Positions 17,265 through 25,563 of a DNA stretch of 64,000 bases are shown in pieces. The stretch is from JAUVUV01 sp964548275 (GTDB lineage Bacteria; Gemmatimonadota; Glassbacteria; GWA2-58-10): positions 21,559-85,558 of the forward strand of contig CAZJQI010000008.1 in NCBI GenBank assembly GCA_964548275.1, read 5' to 3'. Made by a program: the position numbers and the translations under genes. The notes under the pieces were generated by a model. The model was not told the DNA's origin, searched no databases, and saw nothing but the letters and a program-made list of their open reading frames with translations. Numbering within the stretch: position 1 is the stretch's first letter; the number at the start of each line of letters is the position of its first letter.

Positions 17265-20213
17265 ATGAGAAACAGGCTGCTGCAGGCAGGTGTTTTGTTA
17301 TTTTCACTGGCATCGGTTTTACATGCCATAGAACTGACAGTGGCTGAACGCAGCGGAATCGGCCGGATAAACGAGTCGGTCACCTGCGGCGTTCCCCTGC
17401 CCGTGAGCTGGGTAAATTCAACTGATGAACTGGTGCTAAGGGTTTTCGGAGAAATCGTGCCTTGCGAATTCAGGGAAGTCGCTCACTGGCCAGACGGCTC
17501 TATTCGTTGGGTGCATCTGGATTTCCAGGCATCCGTGGAGGCCAATGCAAGGCTCTCCCTCTGGCTGGACAAGGGAACTCCGGCACAGTTTGATTCCAGG
17601 CTCGAGGTGGTTGAAGAACAGGGCAAGGTAACAGTATCTACCGGGAGAATCAGGGCCGAGGTTCTCGCGGCTGGATTTAACGTGTTCAACAGTGTCTGGA
17701 TCGATACCGGATCGGATGGAGATTACGACAAACAGCTGGTAAGCACGCACGACAGGGGTCTGGTCATGTGGGCAGAAGGCCAGGAGTACCTGAGTTCAGC
17801 TGACCAGAATACAGAATTAACTGTGGAAAGCCAGGGAACCATGCGGGTGGTGCTCAAAGCAGAGGGTGATCTCAAGAGCACCACCGGCGCAACCGGATTC
17901 CATTTTATCTGCCGCCTGTACTTTTTCAATAACTCCCCCCTTGTTCGCCTGGCTTACACCTTCGAAAACCGCAGCCCTTATCTGGAGGGCCGTGAGGACA
18001 TGGTGACTCTGGAAGGCTTGCACGTGGAGCTGCCCACAGCAGATTCGCATTCCGAGTTCTTCCTCGGACTGCCTGATCAGGATCTGAAAGCGACATCTTC
18101 TGAGGCAGGAGGCAATCAAATCTATCTCGGCACCAGCGCTACGAACCAGTTGATCTACTACCATGGAGAAAGCCAGGACAACGTTGGTAATCCCAAGGCG
18201 CTGAAAACAGACCGCATCGGCTGGATCGGGATGGATGTTGTTGAAAGCGGGCAAGTAAAATCACTGGTTGGCATGGGCCTGCAGGATTTCTGGCAGATGC
18301 ATCCAAGCACGCTGGAGGTGGATGCCGAAACCGGATTGATTACCGCCGGGCTTATCCCGTATAGACTTGACACTCCCATCGATATTTACTCCGGGGTGGC
18401 CCGCACCCATTATCTGCGTTTCGTCTTTTTGCACGAGGAGGAAGCCTCCAACCTGGGAAAGATGCTCGCCGCCTGCCAGAAACCCTTGCTTGCAATAGCC
18501 GAGCCTGAATATTACTGCAGGGACAGCAATACGTTCGGTAAGATAATGGAACGAAATCCCGCACTCTATCCGCCCGAGCACCTGGAGGAGGTTCAGCGCG
18601 TTGAGAGAGAGCTCGATCTGGGCCTGGAGGACCAGCTGCGCAAGCTCGACAACCGCACGAAAAACGATGTAACCTGGGAGAGTTACGGCTTTCTCAACTG
18701 GGGTGACGGCATGCACTACGCCTGGGAACCCGGGGTTCACGTTGCGCGAAATATCGCCTGGAACCACCACTATTATGACCTTCCGCACATGAGCAGTGTC
18801 GAGTTCGTGCGCACAGGGGATTACCGCTGGCTGGATTATTTTCTCTCCCGTGCCCACCACCTGATGGATGTGCACATGGTTCATTTCGGTCCAGGCAAAT
18901 ACCTGAACGGCGCCAACCGCTACTGCCCTCCAACCGACCACGTGCGCAGAGATCCCACAGATGATAGCGATTACACTACTGCTCCGGTTTACGTATCACC
19001 TTACACCAATCACCACAAGACTCAAGGGTTGTTCGAGCGCTGGTATTTCACCGGGGATGAACGCAGCCTGGACTGCGCTCTCCGGGGAGCTGAATTCGCC
19101 AGATCGTTCGGCGGGTATCCTGATTACAAGCAGCCGCGCGGCGCGGCTTTCCAGGTCCTGACCCTGCTTGCCGCCTACCAGTGCACCGGCGACGATAAAT
19201 ACCTCCTGACTGCAAAAACCACTTTCGACACCTGGTACAGCTATTTCCGCAGCACGAGCATCAAGTTCACCCAGGGATATTTCATGGTGGGATTTCTGCT
19301 CGAGGCTTTTATCGACTACTATGAAATCAGCGGCGACAGCAATGTCGTAGATTTTGTCAAGCAAGCAGTGGACTGGATGCGCGCCAACAGGCCAGAAGAA
19401 AAATATTCGAACATGGCGCACGGTATCGGTTTCCTGGCCGCACAACTCGAAGACCCTTCCTATACGACATTACAAAAAGAATACCTCACAAGCTGGTACG
19501 GCACCTGGTCAAACGCCTACAAGGATTTCGGCCTGAACGGCAGGAGTCTCGCCCGCGCACTGTATTACCTTTCTTATGAAGGACAGGGTTACGAACTGCG
19601 GATGACCGGAGACTACGATGATGACGAAGCCCTGACAATCAGCGACCTGGTCGCACTGCTGGTCAAAGGGATGCAGGATGAGTCAAACCCGGAGATAGAT
19701 TTCAACCGGGACGGCAAGTACTCTATCATGGATGCACTCGCCCTGCTGATATATATCCGCGGGCACAGCGCAGGTGTTTCACTGGCCGCAGCAGGCAGGG
19801 ATCTGAACTCGAAATTCCGGCTCACCCCGGTAGAGCTGGCTGAGCTGTTGGAACAACTGGTCAAGCTGGATCTTACTGAAAGTGAATGGGAAGCGTTAAA
19901 TTCGCTACTAGACCGTGAGCAACTGCCCAGGGCGTTCACCCTGTCGCAGAACCGGCCGAACCCGTTCAACCCCACCACGACTATCAGTTTCGGCATCCCC
20001 CAGGGGCGTGCTCTGGAAGTGAAGCTGGTTGTGTATAACCTTAGAGCGATGCTGGTAAAGGTGCTTGTGGAAGAGGTAAAAGAGCCGGGATATTACAGTG
20101 TGCTCTGGGACGGCACTGATAACCAGGGAAAAGCGATTGGGTCCGGGGTGTATTTTTACCGCCTCAGTGCAGGCGACTTTTCTGCTGTGCGCAAAATGGT
20201 TCTGATGAAATAA
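17265..20213 (+). CDS. PcRGLX/YetA-like protein with dockerin and FlgD-like C-terminal domain, paralogue 3
   Basis: A 982-residue version of the same family, start after GGGAG. Residues 1-20 are a signal peptide, and residues to about 770 match paralogues 1 and 2 (NWGDGMHYAW, HHYYDLPHMSS, NGANRYCPPTDHVR, HHKTQGLFERWYFTGDER). An extra 210 residues follow: two dockerin-like loops (DYDDDEALTISDLV, DFNRDGKYSIMDAL), a linker, then FTLSQNRPNPFNPTTTISF and YYSVLWDGTDNQGKAIGSGVYFYRL. The last part is the FlgD-like immunoglobulin domain found at C-termini of type IX secreted proteins. Only this paralogue has the tail, so it may be exported or anchored differently. Confidence 0.9.
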   Translation: MRNRLLQAGVLLFSLASVLHAIELTVAERSGIGRINESVTCGVPLPVSWVNSTDELVLRVFGEIVPCEFREVAHWPDGSIRWVHLDFQASVEANARLSLWLDKGTPAQFDSRLEVVEEQGKVTVSTGRIRAEVLAAGFNVFNSVWIDTGSDGDYDKQLVSTHDRGLVMWAEGQEYLSSADQNTELTVESQGTMRVVLKAEGDLKSTTGATGFHFICRLYFFNNSPLVRLAYTFENRSPYLEGREDMVTLEGLHVELPTADSHSEFFLGLPDQDLKATSSEAGGNQIYLGTSATNQLIYYHGESQDNVGNPKALKTDRIGWIGMDVVESGQVKSLVGMGLQDFWQMHPSTLEVDAETGLITAGLIPYRLDTPIDIYSGVARTHYLRFVFLHEEEASNLGKMLAACQKPLLAIAEPEYYCRDSNTFGKIMERNPALYPPEHLEEVQRVERELDLGLEDQLRKLDNRTKNDVTWESYGFLNWGDGMHYAWEPGVHVARNIAWNHHYYDLPHMSSVEFVRTGDYRWLDYFLSRAHHLMDVHMVHFGPGKYLNGANRYCPPTDHVRRDPTDDSDYTTAPVYVSPYTNHHKTQGLFERWYFTGDERSLDCALRGAEFARSFGGYPDYKQPRGAAFQVLTLLAAYQCTGDDKYLLTAKTTFDTWYSYFRSTSIKFTQGYFMVGFLLEAFIDYYEISGDSNVVDFVKQAVDWMRANRPEEKYSNMAHGIGFLAAQLEDPSYTTLQKEYLTSWYGTWSNAYKDFGLNGRSLARALYYLSYEGQGYELRMTGDYDDDEALTISDLVALLVKGMQDESNPEIDFNRDGKYSIMDALALLIYIRGHSAGVSLAAAGRDLNSKFRLTPVELAELLEQLVKLDLTESEWEALNSLLDREQLPRAFTLSQNRPNPFNPTTTISFGIPQGRALEVKLVVYNLRAMLVKVLVEEVKEPGYYSVLWDGTDNQGKAIGSGVYFYRLSAGDFSAVRKMVLMK

Positions 20214-20250
20214 ATCGGCTTAATCCTTTGCATCCGGAGGCAAGTGCCAA

Positions 20251-22395
20251 ATGAAAAAGTTTCCGGGTTTTCAAAAATTACTTTTTCTCCTCGCTTTCTT
20301 TTCCATTTTCTACGTCAGATTCTCCTTCGCCGTAGAGGTATCCGAAGGACACCCACGCCTGTTTTTCCGGGACAGCGCCTGGGGAGAACGCTCGATCACC
20401 ACGGAACAACTCAGGCAGCGGGCCAATGACCCGCGCTACGCGGCCTATGTGAACAGGCTCACTTACAGCTCCTGCAACGTGGCTCTTAAAGCGATTCTGT
20501 TTGACGATACTCAGGCTGCCCGGGAATGCATCTCCATGATGGAAAGCAACTTCGATTTCGACGGCACTACAACCGACGGCGAGCTGTTGATGTGGCGGGC
20601 CATGGCTTTCGACTGGCTTTACAACCATCCGGATTTCACCGAGACTCACAAACAGAATGTGATCCGGAAACTCGCTCAGGGGGCGAGCTGGTGCAGGAGT
20701 GAGTATATCGGACAGGGTCCGCACGTTTTTCATACACGTATGTATGCGTTCGCTCTCGGTACAGCAATAGCGGGCCTTGCGCTCAAGGGCCACCACCAGG
20801 ATGCGGATTTTTACATCGACTGGGCTGACTCGATATTCACTCACCACCTTTTCCCTGCCCGCCACCTCCAGGGCGGCTCTGTGCACAACAGCCTGGCCTA
20901 CGGCCGCAGGTACGTCATGTGGCATTGCGGCCATTTCATGAGTGCCTGGTATTCAGCCACCGGTCAGGACAAATGGAAAACGGTCCGCGAGCAGCAGGAT
21001 GACTGGGCCTGGCGCGAGGCGGAATTTATCATGTATGGGAGGCAGCCGGACGGGCTGCTGGTGCGTTACGGCGACTGTTTCAGACGCACCTCCGAGCGGT
21101 TCTCTTTCCGGGTGATCGGCGAGCGGGCCTTTGCCTGCAGCAAGCCGATAGGGATGAATTACCTCCACTACCTGTTCCAGACCCAGGCGAATATGACGGA
21201 CAACCGCGTGGTGGAGGAAGGCAACGCCTATCATGTTCTTCTCTATTGGGACGCAGACGATCCAGGCCGCTCGTTTAAAACTCTGCCCACCAGAACCCTG
21301 TTCAGTCCCCAGGGCACCGGCATGGTTTTCTGGCGCAGCGGCTGGGGCGAGGACGATACGTTTATCTTTTTCAAGTGCGGCAACTATTTCGGCAACCACG
21401 GCCATTTTGACCAGGGCCACCTCGAGGTTTTCCATCGCGCACCGCTGTTGATCGAGGGCGGAGCCTACGAGGGCGATTTCGACAGCAATTACAGGCTTAA
21501 CTATTACCGCAAAACGGTCGCCCATAACTTGATCCTGGCGGTAAACCCCGCCCTGGCTCAGGATGAGGGAGGACAAAGGATTTTCAGCAACCAGGGCGAA
21601 CCATCAGTGGAAAGCTACCTGGGTAACCCGATTAACGAAACCGGAGATATTATTGATTACCGGGACCAGGGGAACTGGTGTTACGTTTCAGGGAGTTTCG
21701 GCAGCGCTTACGATAACAGTAGGATAATTAGGGCCGTGCGCGAGGTGGCCTGGATCGGCGAGCGCTACCTGGTGGTTGTGGACAATATCAAACTGGGCAG
21801 CAGTTCTTTTCTGCCAAAGGTGATCTGGCATTATACGGTCACCCCCGTAATCGAGGGAAACCGATTTACAGTCACCGACCGCGGCGGCAGGGCGGTAGTC
21901 ACCGTGCTGGCGCCCCCGGAGGCGACAATCGACACAATTCAGGCTTACCGGATCGGCACCGCATATTACCCTCCGCCTGATCCGCGTCCCTCGATAGGGG
22001 TGGGGCGAACCGAAATCAGCGTGCCCCAGCCGGGAGTGGCCGATTACACCTTTGTCCAGGTAATCGACGTGGCCGATGAAGGGATCGCCCCCGGTAGCCT
22101 GGCTTTCGAATCAGATGAAACCGAGGGAACTCTGATTGTGACTTTGCCGGTAGGCACTTTCCGCCTGAGCGGCAGCCCGCTCGAACGCACGGCAGTCGCG
22201 TTCGAGGCTGCCGCGCTGGAACCGAGAGGCGATTTCAGCGGCAATGGCACCGTGGGTATCGAAGATCTGGTGAGCCTGCTTCTGCGCGCCCTTGAAAACA
22301 CCAACGATCCTATGCTGGATTTCAACCAGGACGGACACTATTCGATCCTGGACGCCATTGCGCTGCTGCTATATATCCACTCGCAGGGGAGCTAG
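20251..22395 (+). CDS. Secreted heparinase II/III-family protein with C-terminal dockerin
   Basis: Encodes 714 residues with signal peptide (1-27) and a GGAGG ten bases before the ATG. An N-terminal alpha-toroid (about 35-370) is followed by the heparinase II/III beta-sandwich with FGNHGHFDQGHLEVFHR, AYEGDFDSNYRLNYYRKTVAHN and a typical late sandwich. Histidine and tyrosine in these motifs are the expected lyase residues. The last 60 residues hold two dockerin loops (DFSGNGTVGIEDLV, DFNQDGHYSILDAI), very like those of paralogue 3 upstream. Predicted to cleave uronic-acid glycans. Its stop overlaps the converging Nudix gene by four bases. Confidence 0.88.
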   Translation: MKKFPGFQKLLFLLAFFSIFYVRFSFAVEVSEGHPRLFFRDSAWGERSITTEQLRQRANDPRYAAYVNRLTYSSCNVALKAILFDDTQAARECISMMESNFDFDGTTTDGELLMWRAMAFDWLYNHPDFTETHKQNVIRKLAQGASWCRSEYIGQGPHVFHTRMYAFALGTAIAGLALKGHHQDADFYIDWADSIFTHHLFPARHLQGGSVHNSLAYGRRYVMWHCGHFMSAWYSATGQDKWKTVREQQDDWAWREAEFIMYGRQPDGLLVRYGDCFRRTSERFSFRVIGERAFACSKPIGMNYLHYLFQTQANMTDNRVVEEGNAYHVLLYWDADDPGRSFKTLPTRTLFSPQGTGMVFWRSGWGEDDTFIFFKCGNYFGNHGHFDQGHLEVFHRAPLLIEGGAYEGDFDSNYRLNYYRKTVAHNLILAVNPALAQDEGGQRIFSNQGEPSVESYLGNPINETGDIIDYRDQGNWCYVSGSFGSAYDNSRIIRAVREVAWIGERYLVVVDNIKLGSSSFLPKVIWHYTVTPVIEGNRFTVTDRGGRAVVTVLAPPEATIDTIQAYRIGTAYYPPPDPRPSIGVGRTEISVPQPGVADYTFVQVIDVADEGIAPGSLAFESDETEGTLIVTLPVGTFRLSGSPLERTAVAFEAAALEPRGDFSGNGTVGIEDLVSLLLRALENTNDPMLDFNQDGHYSILDAIALLLYIHSQGS

Positions 22396-22913
22396 CCGTC
22401 CGGATATTTTTTCAGCCGCGAAAACTCCTCCTCGAAATTCGGGGTGAATGTGCCGCTTCCCAGCACGCGCTCGATTTCCGCGAAACTCCAGAACCGGCCC
22501 TCGTCGATCTCCGAGCGCAGTATCCGCATCGGCCCCTTGTAGTAGCAGAGATATGAGGTCACCAGCTCTGTCTCCACCTCTGAACGCCAGATATAGCTGT
22601 AAAGAAACTGGATATCCACGCCTGCAATACCGAGTTCTTCGCTCATCTCGCGTTTTGCCGCCTCAAGGACACTTTCCCCCGGAGCCACATGCCCGCCCAC
22701 CGAGGTATCCCACTTGCCGGGCTGGATATCTTTGTCCGCGCTTCTTTTCTGAAGGAATATCCTCTGCTCTCCGGTTTTCTTCTCGATATCGAGCACCAGC
22801 ACGTGCACGCTGCGATGGATGAGCTCCGGGTTGCCGTGCACCTCGCTGCGCGGCGCGTGACCGATAATTCGCCCGCTCCGGTCAACTATGTCAAATATCT
22901 CGTCAACGCTCAA
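22392..22913 (-). CDS. Nudix hydrolase, isopentenyl-diphosphate-isomerase-like subgroup
   Basis: A 173-residue protein with a complete Nudix box, GGHVAPGESVLEAAKREMSE followed by ELGI. The N-terminal EIFDIVDRSGRIIGHAPRSEVH and LIHRSVHVLVLD resemble the YfcD/IDI-like Nudix subgroup that hydrolyses a diphosphate of unknown identity. Its start codon overlaps the stop of the upstream lipoprotein gene (ATGA at 22910-22913), so the two are probably co-translated. Confidence 0.9.
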   Translation of the reverse strand: MSVDEIFDIVDRSGRIIGHAPRSEVHGNPELIHRSVHVLVLDIEKKTGEQRIFLQKRSADKDIQPGKWDTSVGGHVAPGESVLEAAKREMSEELGIAGVDIQFLYSYIWRSEVETELVTSYLCYYKGPMRILRSEIDEGRFWSFAEIERVLGSGTFTPNFEEEFSRLKKYPDG

Positions 22914-23245
22914 TTGTCAGGCTCCAGAGCACGAATCTCACCGGTTTGCTGAATGACCACCGGGAAGCCCTCCAGTGTGGAAGGAATCTTTTTCGTCAAT
23001 TCGGGTGTCTTTTCGATCACCAGAACTTTAATACACAACTCGCCCTTATCTTCTCCGAGAGCTGTTCCTACCACCCCGGGAATGGACATCAGCTCCGGAG
23101 TGTGGGCTTTGAGCACTTCCTGGATGGTTTTTGAAGGCATTGTATTTTCTCTTTGTTGAATTTTATCTCTTGTACAGGCCATAAAGCTAAGGGCCGCGGC
23201 TATCATGCCTGTGCACAAAACAGCGATTTTGATTCGAGAAACCAT
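22910..23245 (-). CDS. Small lipoprotein sharing the N-terminal domain of the adjacent protease
   Basis: The ATG at 23245 follows GAAGAG and gives 111 residues; a GTG at 23266 would precede the signal peptide. The lipobox is SFMAC near residue 24. The rest is one domain, HTPELMSIPGVVGTALG to FPVVIQQTGEIRAL, that also forms residues about 53-110 of the trypsin-like lipoprotein next door (HTPRLMAMADVVGTATG to VPVVVKVTGEIVAL). Similar domains precede the catalytic part in such proteases, so a propeptide, inhibitor or chaperone role is possible, but only as inference. Co-oriented with the protease, separated from it by a terminator. Confidence 0.75.
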   Translation of the reverse strand: MVSRIKIAVLCTGMIAAALSFMACTRDKIQQRENTMPSKTIQEVLKAHTPELMSIPGVVGTALGEDKGELCIKVLVIEKTPELTKKIPSTLEGFPVVIQQTGEIRALEPDN

Positions 23246-23320
23246 GGAAAACTTCTCTTCAAGCACGGCTTTTCCCAGCCTTTTCTATGAAAGTGTTAAC
23301 ATCGAGGGAAATATAAAAGC

Positions 23321-23370
23321 AATAGGGAAAGAGAAGCATAATAGCTGATCAGCATTTCCCTTTCCCTATT
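23321..23370 (-). terminator. Intrinsic terminator behind the protease gene
   Basis: An 11-bp perfect stem (AATAGGGAAAG at 23321-23331 with its complement at 23360-23370) encloses a loop containing a small GCTGATCAGC palindrome. T-rich tracts flank both sides, so it may work in both directions. It lies 38 bases past the protease stop. Confidence 0.65.
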
Positions 23371-23407
23371 TTTTTTCAGGGGGATTTATAAAATAAAACT
23401 GTAAAAT

Positions 23408-24472
23408 TTACTCACCGTCAATTGACACATTGAAGCTATTAAGCACATCACCAATATGATTAGCCACAGCAAAAGTGCCCCGCCTATTGCCAGCAAACAA
23501 CAAACCAACGGGGTTGCGGCCAGGATCTGTAACCAGAAGCGATCCCGAATCCCCGGCCTTGATAACCGGTTTTCTGGCCTCTACTATGATTTGATTTACA
23601 AAACGAGCCGTACCCGAGCTGTAACCGACATTAACAGTAGCATTGATAGCGGTAACCTGCCCTTTGGTCAGCCCAGTAGTCCTGCCGTATTTCTGTACTG
23701 CCATGTAGAGTTTAGCCTCGGCGGTAGTCGAGTTGGGTGTTCCATACCCGTCGCTCGGTGTGGCATTGTCGAGTAAATCCGTTTGAGCAATCGCCGCATC
23801 GATGGTGTTAGATGCCGAAGTGCTAAAGATGATCGGCTCGAAATCGTCTAAAGTGCCGATGACATTGTTGTCGTCAAGAATGCAGCCGGTATCGTAGAGC
23901 CCTGGCTGCAAAACCTTGCTACCCTTAGGAGCAGTGTTTTCAAGAGCATATACGTGGTTGTTGCTCAGGGCGTAAACCTTATTACCATTTTTTACCCTGG
24001 CCCCAATGGTGCCGGACGAACACTCTCCCTCGTTGCCTGTGGAAACACCTATCGGCACAGGACGTTCGAATCTATCTTTTGGATCAATCTTATCGCCATT
24101 GCCCGGTTTGTCTGGTTTGCCCGGTTTTGCTGGCTTGGGTAACGCTACAATTTCCCCGGTTACTTTCACCACAACCGGCACGCCGTCCAGGCTCCTGGGG
24201 ATTCCAGCTACGCCAGGCACCTTTGTCAGAACCAGAACCGCAGGTGTGCCAGCCGGGCCGAGACCCGTAGCAGTGCCTACCACATCGGCCATGGCCATAA
24301 GCCGGGGAGTGTGCAGGTTCTGGACAGCCATCGCCCTTGCGAGACCGACACCGGCTCCCGCCAGGCTGGGACCTTCCGGCCCTGCCTCGAACGGCTGTTG
24401 TCTATCCTGGCAGCCTGAAAAAGCCAGAGCCAGGAACATGCATGGTGCAATAAGCCGAATAAAAAATTTCAT
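23408..24472 (-). CDS. Trypsin-fold (Nal1-like) serine protease lipoprotein
   Basis: A 354-residue protein with lipobox AFSGC at about residues 17-21. After the shared N-terminal domain there is a lysine/proline/glycine linker (KPAKPGKPDKPGNGDK). The protease domain shows a trypsin-like triad: His in ALSNNHVYAL, Asp in NTIDAAIAQTD and Ser in IKAGDSGSLLV, with KYGRTTGLTKGQV before it. This layout fits the Nal1-type peptidase group. Located in the cell envelope; target unknown. Convergent with nothing; upstream lies a 1.1-kb noncoding stretch with AT-rich promoter-like DNA at 24490-24560. Confidence 0.85.
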   Translation of the reverse strand: MKFFIRLIAPCMFLALAFSGCQDRQQPFEAGPEGPSLAGAGVGLARAMAVQNLHTPRLMAMADVVGTATGLGPAGTPAVLVLTKVPGVAGIPRSLDGVPVVVKVTGEIVALPKPAKPGKPDKPGNGDKIDPKDRFERPVPIGVSTGNEGECSSGTIGARVKNGNKVYALSNNHVYALENTAPKGSKVLQPGLYDTGCILDDNNVIGTLDDFEPIIFSTSASNTIDAAIAQTDLLDNATPSDGYGTPNSTTAEAKLYMAVQKYGRTTGLTKGQVTAINATVNVGYSSGTARFVNQIIVEARKPVIKAGDSGSLLVTDPGRNPVGLLFAGNRRGTFAVANHIGDVLNSFNVSIDGE

Positions 24473-24659
24473 CCTTTCCCTTCTTTAAGGATGTGAAAAG
24501 AAGACAAAAAAATAATATTAAGATTATTATGTTTATATATAATTTTTCCTGAAAAAGTCAATATTCTAAATTCCAAAAAAATAAACAATAGTTGTTGATT
24601 GGTTGATTGTATGTGGCATGAAAATATGGAGTTAGTCCACCCTATAAAAGACTATCATA

Positions 24660-24857
24660 GCTGCCCAGTATTTAGAAAAAAAGCAAAAAACATGCCTCGA
24701 AGAACTGGATGTGTTTAAGATTACTCGGAGATGCGATTATCCCGTTTCCTCCGGCAGCCGTAAGGCTGGGTGGATAGACAGGCGTACTGTAGATCATATT
24801 TTACTTGCAAATAAACGGATTGGGGCGTCAATCAATCCCTGACGCCTCCTTTTTTTC
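24660..24857 (+). ncRNA. Candidate small RNA or orphan leader
   Basis: A hairpin with GNRA-type loop (CAGCC GTAA GGCTG at 24755-24768), extended by CCTCC/GGTGG outside it, is followed 55 bases later by a good intrinsic terminator. No open frame fills the interval and the next gene starts 700 bases on. It does not match a riboswitch that I can name. Confidence 0.3.
24822..24857 (+). terminator. Intrinsic terminator in noncoding region
   Basis: GGGGCGTCA at 24822-24830 pairs with TGACGCCTC at 24840-24848 around a nine-base loop, followed by a run of seven T. There is no coding gene upstream on this strand, so it marks an unannotated transcript. Confidence 0.7.
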
Positions 24858-25248
24858 AATAGGTGCCTTAGCAATTGTCTGCCCTTTCAGTTTAAAGCCG
24901 GGAAAAATCCCCCTCTCCGGGATAAAATCTTTCCTGATCCTGCCGGAATCTTAAAGTGCTTTTCCGCGGCAAATTTTGCTTACGGGGCTTCTTCTTATTT
25001 GAAATGCTTAAGGAGAACCCCTATTTTTCTAATTGGAGGCGAAAACTCCATTGCAAGGAGCGTTTATATTTATATTTGAATTTCGTAAACCTGTAACCAT
25101 GGATAAAGTCAATTTTCTATTTTGATTCTGGCTAAAGTGAAGGTATTTTTCATTTAGCGAGTTATTTTCCTGAGCTTCTCATATTTAACTTTGCGTGGGG
25201 AAATGATCCGTTCCCGGGATTGAGAAAACCCAGGAGATGGCTTTAAAG

Positions 25249-25470
25249 TTTAATCGAGAAGAATTCCCCGAAGCTTTGCTCCATAGTAAACAACCCGGGG
25301 ATCGGCAGGTAATCCCCATTAACAAAAGGGAATCAATATGTAATCCCCCTAAAAAAGGGGAAGACAGGGGGTTGTCTTGATGTGTTCGCCCTCGGAGGAA
25401 ATAAGATCGACCAAATTCATCATTATGATACTCCGCGGCTTGCCGCTGGGCAGCTCATTTATTTTCGCTT
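25249..25470. repeat. MITE-like repeat family B, copy 2
   Basis: Left end 25252-25283 and right end 25428-25462 match the ends of copies at 14634 and 38920. The interior contains two A/T-flanked C-run/G-run hairpins (25310-25372), the second with an AGACAGGGGG tail also found at 39262. It sits 100 bases before mtaB. Confidence 0.65.
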
Positions 25471-25563
25471 TATAATTGGTTTAATTTAAATTAATTAGGA
25501 CTCTTAACCTGAAGTGATTTATCAGGTACAATTGGCCTTTCTGTTTCCGGGATACGATAGGGA

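Larger units (their letters stand above)
24473..25248. other. Noncoding stretch, no gene seen
   Basis: Stops are dense in all frames. Base composition is clearly more AT-rich than the genes. A possible small RNA ending in a terminator lies at about 24660-24857; 24860-25248 shows nothing recognisable. Confidence 0.5.

Noticed and set aside
24721..24790. c-di-GMP (GEMM) or molybdenum-cofactor riboswitch
   Set aside because: A GNRA hairpin and CCTCCGG are present, but the conserved core of either class is missing and no gene lies directly downstream.
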